A DNA stretch of 64,000 nt from Acinetobacter lwoffii (GCF_019048525.1 NZ_CP077369.1:2542001-2606000); one strand, 5' to 3'. Counted from the first letter of the stretch, positions 10,423-19,921 are shown. Made by a program: numbers and translations. Notes: generated by a model from the sequence alone, not told the origin.

Positions 10423-10448
10423 AAACCGGCGAATTCGCCGGTTTTTTA
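10423..10448 (+). terminator. Terminator after the DUF2058 gene
   Basis: Perfect self-complementary stem AAACCGGCGAATTCGCCGGTTT followed by TTTT, 37 bases beyond the stop. (Split as AAACCGGCGAA / TTCGCCGGTTT.). Confidence 0.85.
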
Positions 10449-10551
10449 GTTGTAGGCACTTTTATTGAACGATTTGCACCAATAGATATGTTTTAAAAAG
10501 TTATCCAATATTAAAAAATCTGATCCAAACCTATAAACTTGATCTAAATTT

Positions 10552-11826
10552 TTGATTGAAGAGAAAGATCGTTTGGAACAGTTTAATTTTATTCGGAATA
10601 TTCAAGAATGGGCAAATCAGTACCCATGGCTGGAAATGCTATCTTCACTGAGTATTGTGATTTTACTGGCGATTCTTGCCAATCTATTTGCCAAACAGAT
10701 TGTGGTACGCGGAATACGTCAACTGATTTCCAGAATGCCTTTTGCCAATAATCAGATTTTTGCTGAGCATAGCGTGATTCGCCGGATTGCCAATATTGTT
10801 CCGGCAGTAGTGATCATGAACGGGATTACCACAGTACCGCATTTATCTGACAAGGTTGAGTCCTTTGTGCAAATGGGGGCACAGGCTTTTATTTTCCTGA
10901 CGATTGCCTTAGCTCTTGGTGAATTACTGAATATTTTTAACCTGGTCTATCAGCGTAATCCCAAGTCACGTAACAAACCGATTAAAGGTTATTTGCAGCT
11001 GGTCAAGCTGATTATCTTTATTGTCTGTGGCCTGATGATTCTCGGCACTTTCCTGAAAAAGGATGTCTTTACCTTGCTGGCTGGCTTCGGTGCCATGGCC
11101 GCGGTGTTGATGCTGGTCTTTCAAAATACCATTTTGTCGCTGGTGGCGTCGGTTCAGATTTCATCCTATGACATGGTGCGTATTGGCGACTGGATCGAAA
11201 TGCCCTCGCTGAACGCGGATGGCGATGTCATTGATATGTCATTACATACCATTACGGTACAGAACTTTGATAAAACAGTGACCACGATTCCGACCAATAA
11301 ACTGGTGACGGATACCTTTAAAAACTGGCGTGGTATGCAGGAAGCCGGTGCGCGCCGGATCAAGCGCTCGATTCATATTGATCAAAGCAGCGTACATTTT
11401 ATGTCGGCTGAAGAACAGAATAAGCTGAAAAATTTTATTTTGCTGGATCAATACCTGAATACCAAATCAGAGGAACTGGAACAATTTAACCTGCAACTGA
11501 GCCATCATTCGCAATATAACCAGCGCCGTCTTACCAATTTAGGAACCTTTCGTGCTTATGTAGAGTTTTATCTGCAACAGCATTCGGGCATTAGTAAAAA
11601 TCATTCCCTGATGGTGCGCCAATTGCAGCCAACCAGTGAGGGTTTACCGCTAGAGATTTATGCCTTTACCAATACCACCGCCTGGGTGGAGTATGAAAAT
11701 ATCCAGTCGGATATCATGGATCATCTGCTGGCGATTATTCCGGAATTTGGTTTAAAGGTGTATCAAGCGCCTTCAGGTCTTGATTTAAAGGAAGCATTTA
11801 CTCAACCGTCTTCCATTATTACTTAA
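10552..11826 (+). CDS. MscS-family mechanosensitive channel (YbdG-like)
   Basis: A 424-residue inner-membrane protein with several N-terminal helices, the MscS pore helix region (about 175-205, GFGAMAAVLMLVFQNTILSLVASVQI) and a cytoplasmic beta/alpha domain. Length is close to E. coli YbdG (415), a minor-conductance osmotic channel, and the extended C-terminal domain also fits YbdG more than MscS. There is no ATG in the open frame upstream: translation starts at TTG 10552, or at TTG 10573 where a purine-rich GAAGAGAAAG precedes it. Monocistronic, between two terminators. Confidence 0.82.
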   Translation: MIEEKDRLEQFNFIRNIQEWANQYPWLEMLSSLSIVILLAILANLFAKQIVVRGIRQLISRMPFANNQIFAEHSVIRRIANIVPAVVIMNGITTVPHLSDKVESFVQMGAQAFIFLTIALALGELLNIFNLVYQRNPKSRNKPIKGYLQLVKLIIFIVCGLMILGTFLKKDVFTLLAGFGAMAAVLMLVFQNTILSLVASVQISSYDMVRIGDWIEMPSLNADGDVIDMSLHTITVQNFDKTVTTIPTNKLVTDTFKNWRGMQEAGARRIKRSIHIDQSSVHFMSAEEQNKLKNFILLDQYLNTKSEELEQFNLQLSHHSQYNQRRLTNLGTFRAYVEFYLQQHSGISKNHSLMVRQLQPTSEGLPLEIYAFTNTTAWVEYENIQSDIMDHLLAIIPEFGLKVYQAPSGLDLKEAFTQPSSIIT

Positions 11827-11845
11827 ACACAAGTCATCCAATCTC

Positions 11846-11880
11846 AAGCCTGAAATGCTGCTGCATTTCAGGCTTTTTTA
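11846..11880 (+). terminator. Terminator of the mechanosensitive channel gene
   Basis: The 13-bp stem AAGCCTGAAATGC/GCATTTCAGGCTT, loop of four, then a T-run. Confidence 0.9.
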
Positions 11881-12052
11881 TTTCATCATCTGTTTAAATC
11901 CTGACTGGCATAAATCTGGCTTTAGTTTAATTTTTATAATCTAAGTTTTAATTGAGTGAATCATTTTGTGGCAATTTCACCCAATTACGGGCTTAAAAAA
12001 ACAGAATCCTTTATAATTCCCGAAAAGCAAAATGCATGATAAGAGTACGATA

Positions 12053-13906
12053 ATGTTTCGATGGCTTGAAAGACTGGTTGACCCCTATCCCACCAAAAAC
12101 CTAAATCAACCTTTACCGACCAAGTTTTTTCCATTTGTCTGGCAGGCAGCCTATGGCGTCCGCCGTTATTTACTGATTCTGGTGCTGTGTACCGCCGGTG
12201 CTGCCAGCTTCGAAGCTTTTCTGTATTCAAAAATTGGTGAGCTGGTGAACTGGCTCAGTAAAAGCCAGCCCGATACTTTTCTGGAACAGCATGCCAGTAA
12301 TTTAACCTTACTGAGTATTGTTCTTCTGGCCAATATTTTTTTCGCCAGCGCCCAATCCCTGATCAAGCATCAGATTCTGTATAGCAACTTTCCCATGCGT
12401 TTACGCTGGCGCTTTCATAATCTGCTGATGAAACAAAGCCTGGATTTTTTCCACAATGATTTTGCCGGACGATTATCGGCCAAAGTCATGCAAACCGCTC
12501 TGGCAGTACGCGAATTCTGGGTGATTCTGGGTGACATGCTGGCTTATGTGCTGATTTATTTCATCACCATCAATATTGTTTTGGGTGCAATTTCACCCTT
12601 GCTGATCATTCCATTGATGGTCTGGCTAGCCTTGTTCATCTGTGCAGCTTGTTACTTTATTCCTCGTTTGAGCAAAATTTCCAATGCTCAGGCAGATGCC
12701 CGTGCGGTCATGACCGGGCGTATCACAGATGCCTATACCAATATCCAGACCGTGAAGCTGTTTGCCCATGCTGGTCGTGAAAGCCAGTATGCCAAAACTT
12801 CGATGCAGGAATTTATGGTAACGGTATATAAACAGATGCGTCTGGGTGCGCAATACGAAATCAGTATTTTACTGCTGAGTGTAGTGTTATATGGCGGCGT
12901 ACTGGGTACCGCGATCTGGTTGTGGATGGAAGGACAGGCCGAGCTGGGCATTATTGCCGCAACTACGGCAATGGTGCTGAAACTGAACAGTATTGCCGAA
13001 TTTATGATGTGGCAGACCTCTGCCCTGTTTGAAAATGTCGGTACCATTCAGGATGGTATGAAAACTTTAGGCCGAAAAATTGCCATTGAAGATAAACCGG
13101 GTGCCAAAGAGCTACAGCTCAATCATGGTGAAATCAAATTCGAAAATGTCAGCTTTGCCTATAATGATAAAAACGTGATTGATCAGTTTAATCTGACCAT
13201 TCGCCCAGGCGAAAAGATTGGTATTGTCGGCCGTTCAGGTGCCGGGAAATCTACCTTGATTCAACTGTTGCTGCATTTTTATCATATCAATCAGGGTCGT
13301 ATCTTAATCGATGGTCAGGATATTGATGAGGTCACTCAGGACAGTTTGCGCAAGAACATTGCATTAGTGACTCAAGATACCTCGCTGCTACATCGCACGG
13401 TCGCGGAAAACATTAAATATGGTCGTCCGGATGCGACTGATGAAGAGATGTTTGAAGCTGTGCGTAAAGCCAAAGCGGAAGAGTTTATTCCCAATCTGAC
13501 GGATTTGCGTGGCAAAAAAGGCTATGAAGCCTATGTCGGTGAACGTGGCGTGAAACTTTCCGGCGGACAGCGTCAGCGAATTGCAATTGCACGTGTATTC
13601 CTGAAAGATGCGCCGATTCTGATTCTGGATGAAGCCACCAGTGCGCTGGATTCTGAAGTCGAAGCCGCTATTCAAAACAGTCTGGACGACTTGATGCAAG
13701 GTAAAACCGTGATTGCCATTGCGCATCGCCTGTCTACCATTGCCCAGATGGATCGTCTGATTGTGCTGGATCAAGGTCGAATTGCCGAGCAAGGCACGCA
13801 TGATGAACTGGTGGCATTAAATGGCATCTATGCCCAGCTTTGGCAGCGTCAAACTGGTGGCATGCTGATTCAGCAACAGGTCAAAGCATCAAAAGATCAT
13901 GAATAA
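12053..13906 (+). CDS. ABC exporter, fused membrane and ATPase domains
   Basis: A 617-residue half-transporter (from ATG 12053). Six membrane helices (about 35-330) precede an ABC ATPase with Walker A GRSGAGKST (393-401), signature LSGGQRQRIA (near 502) and Walker B ILILDEATSALD. This is the type IV (MsbA-like) exporter fold, working as a dimer; substrate could be lipid, drug or peptide. I prefer ATG 12053 over 12032 because AAGAG lies seven bases before it and the product then begins MFRWLERL. It has its own terminator. No partner gene suggests a substrate. The lpxB gene is far away, so MsbA identity is not supported by context. Confidence 0.85.
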   Translation: MFRWLERLVDPYPTKNLNQPLPTKFFPFVWQAAYGVRRYLLILVLCTAGAASFEAFLYSKIGELVNWLSKSQPDTFLEQHASNLTLLSIVLLANIFFASAQSLIKHQILYSNFPMRLRWRFHNLLMKQSLDFFHNDFAGRLSAKVMQTALAVREFWVILGDMLAYVLIYFITINIVLGAISPLLIIPLMVWLALFICAACYFIPRLSKISNAQADARAVMTGRITDAYTNIQTVKLFAHAGRESQYAKTSMQEFMVTVYKQMRLGAQYEISILLLSVVLYGGVLGTAIWLWMEGQAELGIIAATTAMVLKLNSIAEFMMWQTSALFENVGTIQDGMKTLGRKIAIEDKPGAKELQLNHGEIKFENVSFAYNDKNVIDQFNLTIRPGEKIGIVGRSGAGKSTLIQLLLHFYHINQGRILIDGQDIDEVTQDSLRKNIALVTQDTSLLHRTVAENIKYGRPDATDEEMFEAVRKAKAEEFIPNLTDLRGKKGYEAYVGERGVKLSGGQRQRIAIARVFLKDAPILILDEATSALDSEVEAAIQNSLDDLMQGKTVIAIAHRLSTIAQMDRLIVLDQGRIAEQGTHDELVALNGIYAQLWQRQTGGMLIQQQVKASKDHE

Positions 13907-13963
13907 TATGATCTGTAGAAGATTTCAAAACTTCTGATCATTTGCTCGTCCTTAATATTGAAC

Positions 13964-14004
13964 AGGTCTGGAAAAAGGAAAACTTTGCCAGACCTCTCTT
14001 TTTA
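13964..14004 (+). terminator. Terminator of the ABC exporter gene
   Basis: The stem AGGTCTGG/CCAGACCT encloses a 16-base loop and is followed by CTCTTTTT. Confidence 0.75.
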
Positions 14005-14355
14005 AAATTTTCTCTACAGATGAACAGCAAGTTGCCATCTATCTGGTATTTTAATGAAATGACATAACTCTCTAGTTCTGAAAGCTCTCTGAAGAAGTCC
14101 TATTCAATGCTTAAGCAATTTCCTTGTCCTTAGTCAGCCAATGCAGAGATGTGTCCGGTTCAATAAAATAATTTTAATTTCATCAATAAAATTATGTGGT
14201 TTAAATTGATTTTAATGCTGAATTCAGGCTAATCTGCCAGTGGCAGAGTCACAATCGCCAAAATTTTGTCCAACAATTTTAATGAAAAATTTGGCGGCTT
14301 CATGCCAATATCTATTTATAAATAAAAAAATTTGAATGAGTGCAACGGATCGCGC
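14005..14355. other. Non-coding gap before the AraC-type regulator
   Basis: About 350 bases between a terminator and the AraC gene. An A+T-rich stretch (14160-14215) probably contains the promoter. A 154-codon frame on the other strand is an antisense shadow of the AraC gene. Nothing else is evident. Confidence 0.5.
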
Positions 14356-15384
14356 ATGAAAACAATTGCTCCACGCCAAGACCAAGGAATTCCAGGTGTT
14401 TACGGTCTCCTGCTTCTCGATGTCATTTCCCGCTGGGGTTATAACAATGAATCGCTTTTCCAACCTTTTAGCCTGACCAGTGAACAGTTGGCAGATCCTG
14501 ATTTTCGTATTCCAACCCCTGTTGCCAACGAACTGGTCAAATATGCCCTGAAACTGACCGGAGAGCCGACCTTGGGTTATCATCTCGGCACACAGATGCG
14601 GATCTCGATTCATGGCTTTATTGGCTATGCGATTATGACGGCGAATAATATTACCGATGCGCTGGTACTGGCGAACCGATTTATTCAACTTCGTTTACCC
14701 TTCCTGCAACTGTTTTTCTCGACTTTTGGTGCTAAAGCCACGGTACAGCTGCAAACCGATATTCAGCTTGAACCGCTGCGCACCGAAATTTCCATTGCCT
14801 TGATGATTGGTCTGATCAGTATGGCCAAAGCCATTACAGGCGTTACCGATGCCACGGGAGAAATCGACTTCGATTTTAAGAAGCCGGAAGGTTTTGAACG
14901 CTTTATGGCGAAGTTTCCAACGCATCAGTTCCGTTTTGAACAACCGCATTTAATTCTGAGCTTTGATAAAAGTTACCTGATGAATAAGCTGGTGCACGCC
15001 GATCCGATTGCCAGCCAGATTGCGATTAACCAGTGTGAAACGGAACTTTCTGCCTTGGGCGAACGGCATCGGATTGCGATGCGCGTCCGAGATATCTTGA
15101 CCCATGCCGAGCAGCATTATCTGAGTATTGAAAGTGTGGCAGATCGCTTACACATGTCTGACCGCACCTTAAAACGTCAACTCGCCGCCGAAGGCACCTC
15201 CTTTTCTACCCTAGTCGATGAAGTTCGTTACCGGCATGCCACCTCATTATTGTCCCGGACAGATTTCACTCTGGAACAGATTGCCGATGAACTGGGTTAT
15301 AGTGATGTCGCCAATTTTAGCCGGGCGTTTAAACGCTGGAGTGGCCGCAGCCCGAGCAACTGGCGCAAAGATCCTTATTTATAA
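14356..15384 (+). CDS. AraC-family regulator with arabinose-binding-like N-terminal domain
   Basis: A 342-residue regulator (from ATG 14356; ATG 14332 would add eight residues). The N-terminal domain (about 10-190) matches the type seen in OruR/ArgR-like and related AraC regulators (GYHLGTQMRISIHGFIGYAIMT segment region). The C-terminal domain (about 235-340) has two helix-turn-helices, the second with the family signature LGYSDVANFSRAFKRWSG. Its effector and targets are unknown. It is 82 bases before gcvH in the same direction, without a clear terminator between, but gcvH has its own strong ribosome site. Confidence 0.82.
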   Translation: MKTIAPRQDQGIPGVYGLLLLDVISRWGYNNESLFQPFSLTSEQLADPDFRIPTPVANELVKYALKLTGEPTLGYHLGTQMRISIHGFIGYAIMTANNITDALVLANRFIQLRLPFLQLFFSTFGAKATVQLQTDIQLEPLRTEISIALMIGLISMAKAITGVTDATGEIDFDFKKPEGFERFMAKFPTHQFRFEQPHLILSFDKSYLMNKLVHADPIASQIAINQCETELSALGERHRIAMRVRDILTHAEQHYLSIESVADRLHMSDRTLKRQLAAEGTSFSTLVDEVRYRHATSLLSRTDFTLEQIADELGYSDVANFSRAFKRWSGRSPSNWRKDPYL

Positions 15385-15466
15385 AGGAGCATAAGCCTTT
15401 TGTTTTTCTTAAAAAGAATGTATAAAACATGTCAAAAATGATCTTAAGATTTTTAAGGAGTTATCA

Positions 15467-15841
15467 ATGAATCATCCTGCAGAATTAAAGTACGCAAGTA
15501 CACATGAATGGGTCCGCATTGAGGGTGATCTTGTTGTGACCGGTATTTCCGATCATGCACAGGATGCGTTAGGCGATTTGGTCTATGTCGAAGCACCAGA
15601 TCTTGATTCACATATCACTGCGGGCGAACAAGCTGGCGTGGTTGAATCAGTAAAAACAGCTTCTGATATTCATGCGCCGGTGTCTGGTGTGGTAGTTGAA
15701 ATCAATCCTGATCTTGAAGATGATCCTGATTTCATTAATGACGACCCATATGGCAAAGGCTGGATTTATAAAATCAAGCCAGACAATATGGCAGATGTCG
15801 AAAAGCTGCTTTCCAATACAGAATATGAAGCTGGCCTCTAA
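15467..15841 (+). CDS. gcvH: Glycine cleavage system H protein
   Basis: A 124-residue lipoyl carrier protein that shuttles the aminomethyl group between the P, T and L proteins of glycine cleavage. The lipoyl lysine lies in ESVKTASD, near residue 64, in the expected beta hairpin, and the length is normal (about 125-130). An AAGGAG sits seven bases before the ATG. No gcvT or gcvP is adjacent, and no glycine riboswitch precedes it, although one is present elsewhere in the window at 55.1 kb. GcvH also acts as a lipoyl relay for other dehydrogenases in some bacteria. Confidence 0.93.
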   Translation: MNHPAELKYASTHEWVRIEGDLVVTGISDHAQDALGDLVYVEAPDLDSHITAGEQAGVVESVKTASDIHAPVSGVVVEINPDLEDDPDFINDDPYGKGWIYKIKPDNMADVEKLLSNTEYEAGL

Positions 15842-15860
15842 ACTGGTCTAAGATTCAGAT

Positions 15861-15886
15861 AATCAGCCTCCGGGCTGATTTTTTTA
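15861..15886 (+). terminator. Terminator of gcvH
   Basis: Stem AATCAGCC/GGCTGATT with a four-base loop, followed by a T-run. Confidence 0.88.
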
Positions 15887-16081
15887 TTAAAGATTAATCG
15901 TTGTATTTCCCAGTTCAAATTAAATTTCATGCATTTATCATGAAATATCATTGTATTTTTCACTTATTTTTCCTAAAGTCTTGCTCATATCCATTTCGCT
16001 CCTGAATAGGTCGCGCTTATTTATAACAATAATTTCCCATGCTGAGCCCAGCGTCTTACAGCATATCATTTTAGGAAAATC

Positions 16082-17257
16082 ATGAACGCCAATGCAGCGC
16101 CATTATGGACCAAGTCATTTGTGCTTTGTCTGGCCAACAACCTGTTTTTATTTATTTTCTATTTTGCGCAAACCACAATTTTGCCGATTTATATCTTAAA
16201 AGAATTAGGCGGCAACCTGACCCAGGCGGGGCTGGCCATGACTTTGTTTATGGTCTCTGCCATTGCAATGCGACCTTTTAGCGGTTTAATTATCGAAAAA
16301 TTTGGGGTACGTAGAACCCTGATTATTTCAGAAGTGTTTTTTAGCCTGTTTTCACTTACTTATCTGCTGGCAGATCAGCTCACGATTCTGTTTATCATCC
16401 GTTTCTTCCATGGCATCTGGTTCAGTATATTGACTACAGTTTGCGTGCCTGTGGTGAACCAATTTATTCCGGAGCAGCGTAAAGGCGAAGGCATGGGCTA
16501 TTTTGTCATGTCGGTAAATCTGGGGATTGTCTTGGGTCCTTTAATTGGTCTGAGCCTGATGGAATACTGGTCTTATTTTCAGGTCAGTACGCTATTGATC
16601 GCCTTAGTTTTTATCGGATTTGCCTTCTGCTTTTTAATTCCGGTAAAAGAGCCTGAAAAAATCATCAAAAATACTAACAAGAAAACCTCGCTTGAGCTGA
16701 CAGATTTTGTGGAAAAGAAAGTGCTGCCTGTCGCGGTACTGGCCATGCTGATTTCTTTTTCTTATGCCAGCATCATGTCTTTTATTGCACCATATGCAGC
16801 CAGCAAGGATTTAATGGCCTATGCCGGCTTATTTTTTGTGATTTTCGCCATTTCCATGATGAGCCTCCGTCCGATCACCGGGAAAATTTATGATCGTAAA
16901 GGTCCACAATATGTGATTTATCCGGCGTTGCTGGCCTTTAGTCTGGGCCTGTTTTTACTTAGCCAGATTCAGACCTTATGGGGATTCATGCTGGCTGCGG
17001 TCATGGTTGGCGTGGGTTTTGGTAGTGTACAACCATGTATTCAAACCTTGGCGATTCAGGGTGCACCCAAGCATCGAATTGGCTATGCAACTTCAACTTT
17101 TTATACTTTTTATGATCTGGGGATTGCCATTGGTTCACTGCTGATTGGTGCCATCATTGCAGCTTACAGTTATCAGTTTGCTTTTATGCTATGCGGTATT
17201 TTAACCTTAAGCAGTATTATTTATTTTAAGCTGGTGGTGCAACGTAAAACCGTCTAG
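16082..17257 (+). CDS. Major facilitator superfamily transporter
   Basis: A 391-residue protein with about twelve membrane helices. The MFS motif between helices 2 and 3 appears as RPFSGLIIEKFGVRR (near 62-76) and its repeat as RPITGKIYDRKG after helix 8. The family includes drug and metabolite exporters; substrate is not predictable. It resembles the second MFS protein of this window (41.4 kb) in length and in the opening APLWTxxF, so they may be distant paralogues. No linked regulator. A bidirectional terminator separates it from pilU, which is convergent. Confidence 0.82.
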   Translation: MNANAAPLWTKSFVLCLANNLFLFIFYFAQTTILPIYILKELGGNLTQAGLAMTLFMVSAIAMRPFSGLIIEKFGVRRTLIISEVFFSLFSLTYLLADQLTILFIIRFFHGIWFSILTTVCVPVVNQFIPEQRKGEGMGYFVMSVNLGIVLGPLIGLSLMEYWSYFQVSTLLIALVFIGFAFCFLIPVKEPEKIIKNTNKKTSLELTDFVEKKVLPVAVLAMLISFSYASIMSFIAPYAASKDLMAYAGLFFVIFAISMMSLRPITGKIYDRKGPQYVIYPALLAFSLGLFLLSQIQTLWGFMLAAVMVGVGFGSVQPCIQTLAIQGAPKHRIGYATSTFYTFYDLGIAIGSLLIGAIIAAYSYQFAFMLCGILTLSSIIYFKLVVQRKTV

Positions 17258-17298
17258 TTTTATGGATTGAATCGAATAATAAATAAGATCAATAAAAA

Positions 17299-17327
17299 AC
17301 AGGCAGAAAATTCTGCCTGTGATTTTT
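17299..17327. terminator. Bidirectional terminator between the MFS gene and pilU
   Basis: Stem ACAGGCAGAA/TTCTGCCTGT with a two-base loop, preceded by an A-run and followed by GATTTTTT. It lies between convergent genes. Confidence 0.85.
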
Positions 17328-17338
17328 TGAGCAAATAT

Positions 17339-18535
17339 TTATTCTGACACCGAAGTATTCTCTGCTTGTTTCTCTTCCGCTTTTGGCTCTTGCATCATGG
17401 TGAATTGGGTTGCCTCTGTGGCTACGGTAGTGTCCTGTCGGTTACTTTTCAGCTTGATTTGTAAGCGCAGTTCATTGGTCGAATCGGCATTGCGCAAGGC
17501 TTCTTCATAAGAAATTTCACCCTGGTTATACAGGTCAAATAAGGCCTGGTCAAAGGTCTGCATGCCCAGTTCACGGGATTTAGCCATAATGGCTTTCAGC
17601 TCATGAAACTCGCCTTTCAGGATCAGGTCGGAAATCAAAGGCGTATTCAGCATGATTTCAATCGCTGCCCGACGGCCTTTACCATCTTGAGTCCGAATCA
17701 GACGCTGTGAAATAATTGCCTTCATATTTGAAGACAAATCCATCAATAACTGATTCCGGCGTTCTTCAGGGAAGAAGTTGATAATCCGATCCAAAGTCTG
17801 GTTGGCATTATTGGAATGCAGAGTTCCCAAACACAAATGGCCAGTTTCCGCAAAAGCAATCGCATGTTCCATAGTTTCAGTATCGCGAATTTCCCCGATC
17901 AGAATTACATCCGGAGCCTGACGCAAGGTATTTTTCAGTGCATTATGCCAAGAATGGCAGTCCACTCCGACTTCACGATGAGTAATCATGGATTTTTTAT
18001 GTTTATGCACATATTCAACCGGGTCTTCTACGGTAATGATATGCCCGGCCGAATTTTCATTACGGTAGTCAATCATCGCCGCGAGTGAAGTTGATTTACC
18101 TGAACCCGTTCCACCGACCACCAGCACCAGTCCGCGTTTTTCCATAATCACATGTTTCAGCGATTCCGGTAATTTCAGTTTCTGGAAGTTTGGAATTTCT
18201 GCAGTAATGGTACGAATTACCATGCCGACATTGAGTTGTTGCTGGAACACATTGACCCGGAAACGGGAAACACCTGGCACGGTGATGGCAAAATTGCACT
18301 CGAGTTCAGTTTCAAATTCTTTACGCTGTTTATCATTCATCAAGCTGTAGGCAAACAGCTTGGTTTTTTCAGCCGTGAGTTCCTGCTGTCCAAAAGGTTT
18401 CATTAAGCCCTGATGTTTAATACTAGGTGGAAAATCAGCCGTAATAAATAAATCTGAACCGCCATATTCCACCACCTTAGTCAGCATGTGATGCATGAAT
18501 TTTTTTGCTTCGTCCAACAATTCTGCCGTGAACAT
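17339..18535 (-). CDS. pilU: PilU, type IV pilus retraction ATPase (accessory)
   Basis: Cytoplasmic hexameric secretion-type ATPase that assists PilT in pilus retraction (twitching, DNA uptake). 398 residues from ATG 18535, which follows a GGGGGA ribosome site; the frame could extend ten codons upstream but without support. An N-terminal PAS-like domain (SDLFITADFPPSIK) precedes the ATPase with Walker A GGTGSGKST (141-149), the Asp box, Walker B and a His box (LGTLHSNNA). The tail beyond the core (about 355-398) is typical of PilU, not PilT. PilT, usually adjacent, is not here; a truncated second copy lies 3.5 kb away on the same strand. Confidence 0.88.
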   Translation of the reverse strand: MFTAELLDEAKKFMHHMLTKVVEYGGSDLFITADFPPSIKHQGLMKPFGQQELTAEKTKLFAYSLMNDKQRKEFETELECNFAITVPGVSRFRVNVFQQQLNVGMVIRTITAEIPNFQKLKLPESLKHVIMEKRGLVLVVGGTGSGKSTSLAAMIDYRNENSAGHIITVEDPVEYVHKHKKSMITHREVGVDCHSWHNALKNTLRQAPDVILIGEIRDTETMEHAIAFAETGHLCLGTLHSNNANQTLDRIINFFPEERRNQLLMDLSSNMKAIISQRLIRTQDGKGRRAAIEIMLNTPLISDLILKGEFHELKAIMAKSRELGMQTFDQALFDLYNQGEISYEEALRNADSTNELRLQIKLKSNRQDTTVATEATQFTMMQEPKAEEKQAENTSVSE

Positions 18536-18976
18536 CTTTTCCCCCGGAAATGCACAACGGCACAAATCTCAATCTTAGATTTATGCCAAAATATTTTGAT
18601 TTCATTGTGCAGCGTTTTTTTTAAAGCCTCAAACATATTTGATTTATAAAGAAAATATTTTAAATTTTTTATGTGATTTACTTCAATAAAAATGAAATTA
18701 ACCTGCAATATGTACGCTTTTTTAAAGCAACTCTGCTCAAAAAGAAGATTGTCATTTAAATGGTAAAACTCTATCAGACGACTCATAATTTGTCTTTTAC
18801 GACATATAGAGTGTTATTTTTTTCCTTATGATTACCAACTTCCCTATTTTTTATGTACCAATTTCGGTTCTACCACATGTAATAATGACTTATGAAAAAT
18901 AGGACAATATTTATAAAAGTTGAACAAAACCGTGGAATTTTGCTCAAATAATAGGCGTGTAACTTCATAAATTATT
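18536..18976. other. Non-coding A+T-rich gap upstream of pilU
   Basis: About 440 bases before the insertion sequence. A 101-codon minus-strand frame (18786-18481) overlaps pilU out of frame, has no family resemblance and no good ribosome site, so I do not call it. The region should hold the pilU promoter. No pilT remnant was recognised. Confidence 0.5.
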
Positions 18977-18988
18977 AAAAAAAGCCTA

Positions 18989-19827
18989 GGGGGTGTCCTC
19001 ATTTGAAGAATTGGTTTTAAATACTTAAAATCCTCCTTTGAGTTATTTTTATTTCTATATTTTCAATGGCACGTACTCTTCTTACCGATGATATCTGGCA
19101 GCAAATTCAAGATACTATGCGATTACATGGTTGCTACCGTTCAAAGAATAGTAGAAATATCATGGAAGCGATCTTATGGAAACTGCGTACAGGCGCCACA
19201 TGGCGTGATATTCCTCAAGAATTTTGTCCTTGGCAAACTGCTTATAATCGTTTTAATCGTTGGGCAAGCAAGGGATTGTGGAATAAATTTTTTTTAGATT
19301 ACGAGGCGTCTTGGATCAAGAATGGGTATTCATTGACGGAAGCTACATACGCGTGCATCAACATGCAAGTGGAGCTCGGAATGGTTTCGAAAGAGCAATT
19401 GGACAATCACGTGGTGGACGAACAACAAAAATACATCTTGCAACCGACGCGAATGGATTACCGATTGATTTTAAAATCACTGGGGGTGGCGTCCACGACA
19501 GTCAAGTTGCAAAACAACTGATTGATACTGTAGGCGAGGCAACTTATCTCATTGCTGATAAGGGGTATGATGCTGAGCACATTAGAATATATGCCCAGAA
19601 CAAGGATATGATTCCCATCATTCCAATGAGATCAAATAGTAAAAGATCGAATAAGGAGTTTGATAAATATCTATATAAATTAAGACATTTAGTTGAAAAT
19701 GTGTTTGCGAGATTGAAGCATTTCCGAGCGATTGCAACCCGATTTGATAAGCTTGCACGAAATTACCAGTCTATGATTTACATTGCTTGCATGTTTATTT
19801 GGTGTAAAGCCAAATGAGGACACGCCC
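18989..19827 (+). mobile_element. IS5-family (IS427-type) insertion sequence, 839 bp, probably complete
   Basis: Terminal inverted repeats GGGGGTGTCCTCATTTG (left) and, read inward from the right, GGGCGTGTCCTCATTTG differ at one base. They are flanked on both sides by TA, the two-base target duplication usual for this group. The element carries one transposase in two overlapping frames. Length fits the group (about 800-1000 bp). Confidence 0.88.
19066..19817 (+). CDS. IS5-family transposase made by -1 frameshifting
   Basis: The first frame begins at ATG 19066 with the DUF4096-type N-terminal domain of IS427-group transposases (TDDIWQQIQDTMR, KLRTGATWRDIP). The DDE part continues in the -1 frame (VFIDGSYIRVHQ, ADKGYDAEHI, VENVFARLKHFR), giving two catalytic aspartates and a glutamate. 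A run of eight T at 19288-19295 lies in the overlap and allows a shift from the first to the second frame, making a protein of about 250 residues. This is a normal arrangement for the group, so I treat the gene as intact rather than broken. Confidence 0.82.
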
Positions 19828-19893
19828 TAATTCAGCTAAGTTAGGCTTTTTATTTTACTATAAGAATATGATTTATATAAAATAAAATAGAGA

Positions 19894-19921
19894 ATTTCGT
19901 ATAAGGTGTATTATGTTAATT
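19894..19921 (+). promoter_or_regulatory. dif: dif-type XerC/XerD recombination site
   Basis: A 28-bp site with XerC arm ATTTCGTATAA (19894-19904), six-base centre GGTGTA, and XerD arm TTATGTTAATT (19911-19921). It has the arm-6-arm architecture of dif (E. coli XerD arm TTATGTTAAAT) and agrees with the form known for Acinetobacter dif and plasmid pdif sites. It could be the chromosome dimer-resolution site, or a pdif-like site beside an acquired gene. Only 66 bases separate it from the right end of the IS. Confidence 0.8.

Larger units (their letters stand above)
18979..19852. terminator. Former terminator hairpin split by the IS5-family element
   Basis: If the insertion (18989-19827) and one TA copy are removed, the flanks join to a perfect 11-bp stem AAAAAGCCTAA/TTAGGCTTTTT with a ten-base loop, i.e. 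a bidirectional terminator. The element has separated the two arms by about 840 bases. Confidence 0.7.

Noticed and set aside
14224..14688. 154-codon minus-strand frame near the AraC gene
   Set aside because: Antisense shadow of the AraC coding region with no family resemblance.
18481..18786. 101-codon minus-strand frame overlapping the pilU start
   Set aside because: It overlaps pilU out of frame, has no family resemblance or ribosome site, and lies in A+T-rich non-coding sequence.
19066..19521. Broken transposase reading of the IS5-family element
   Set aside because: The two frames overlap at a run of eight T and the group normally uses -1 frameshifting; the inverted repeats and TA duplication are intact.
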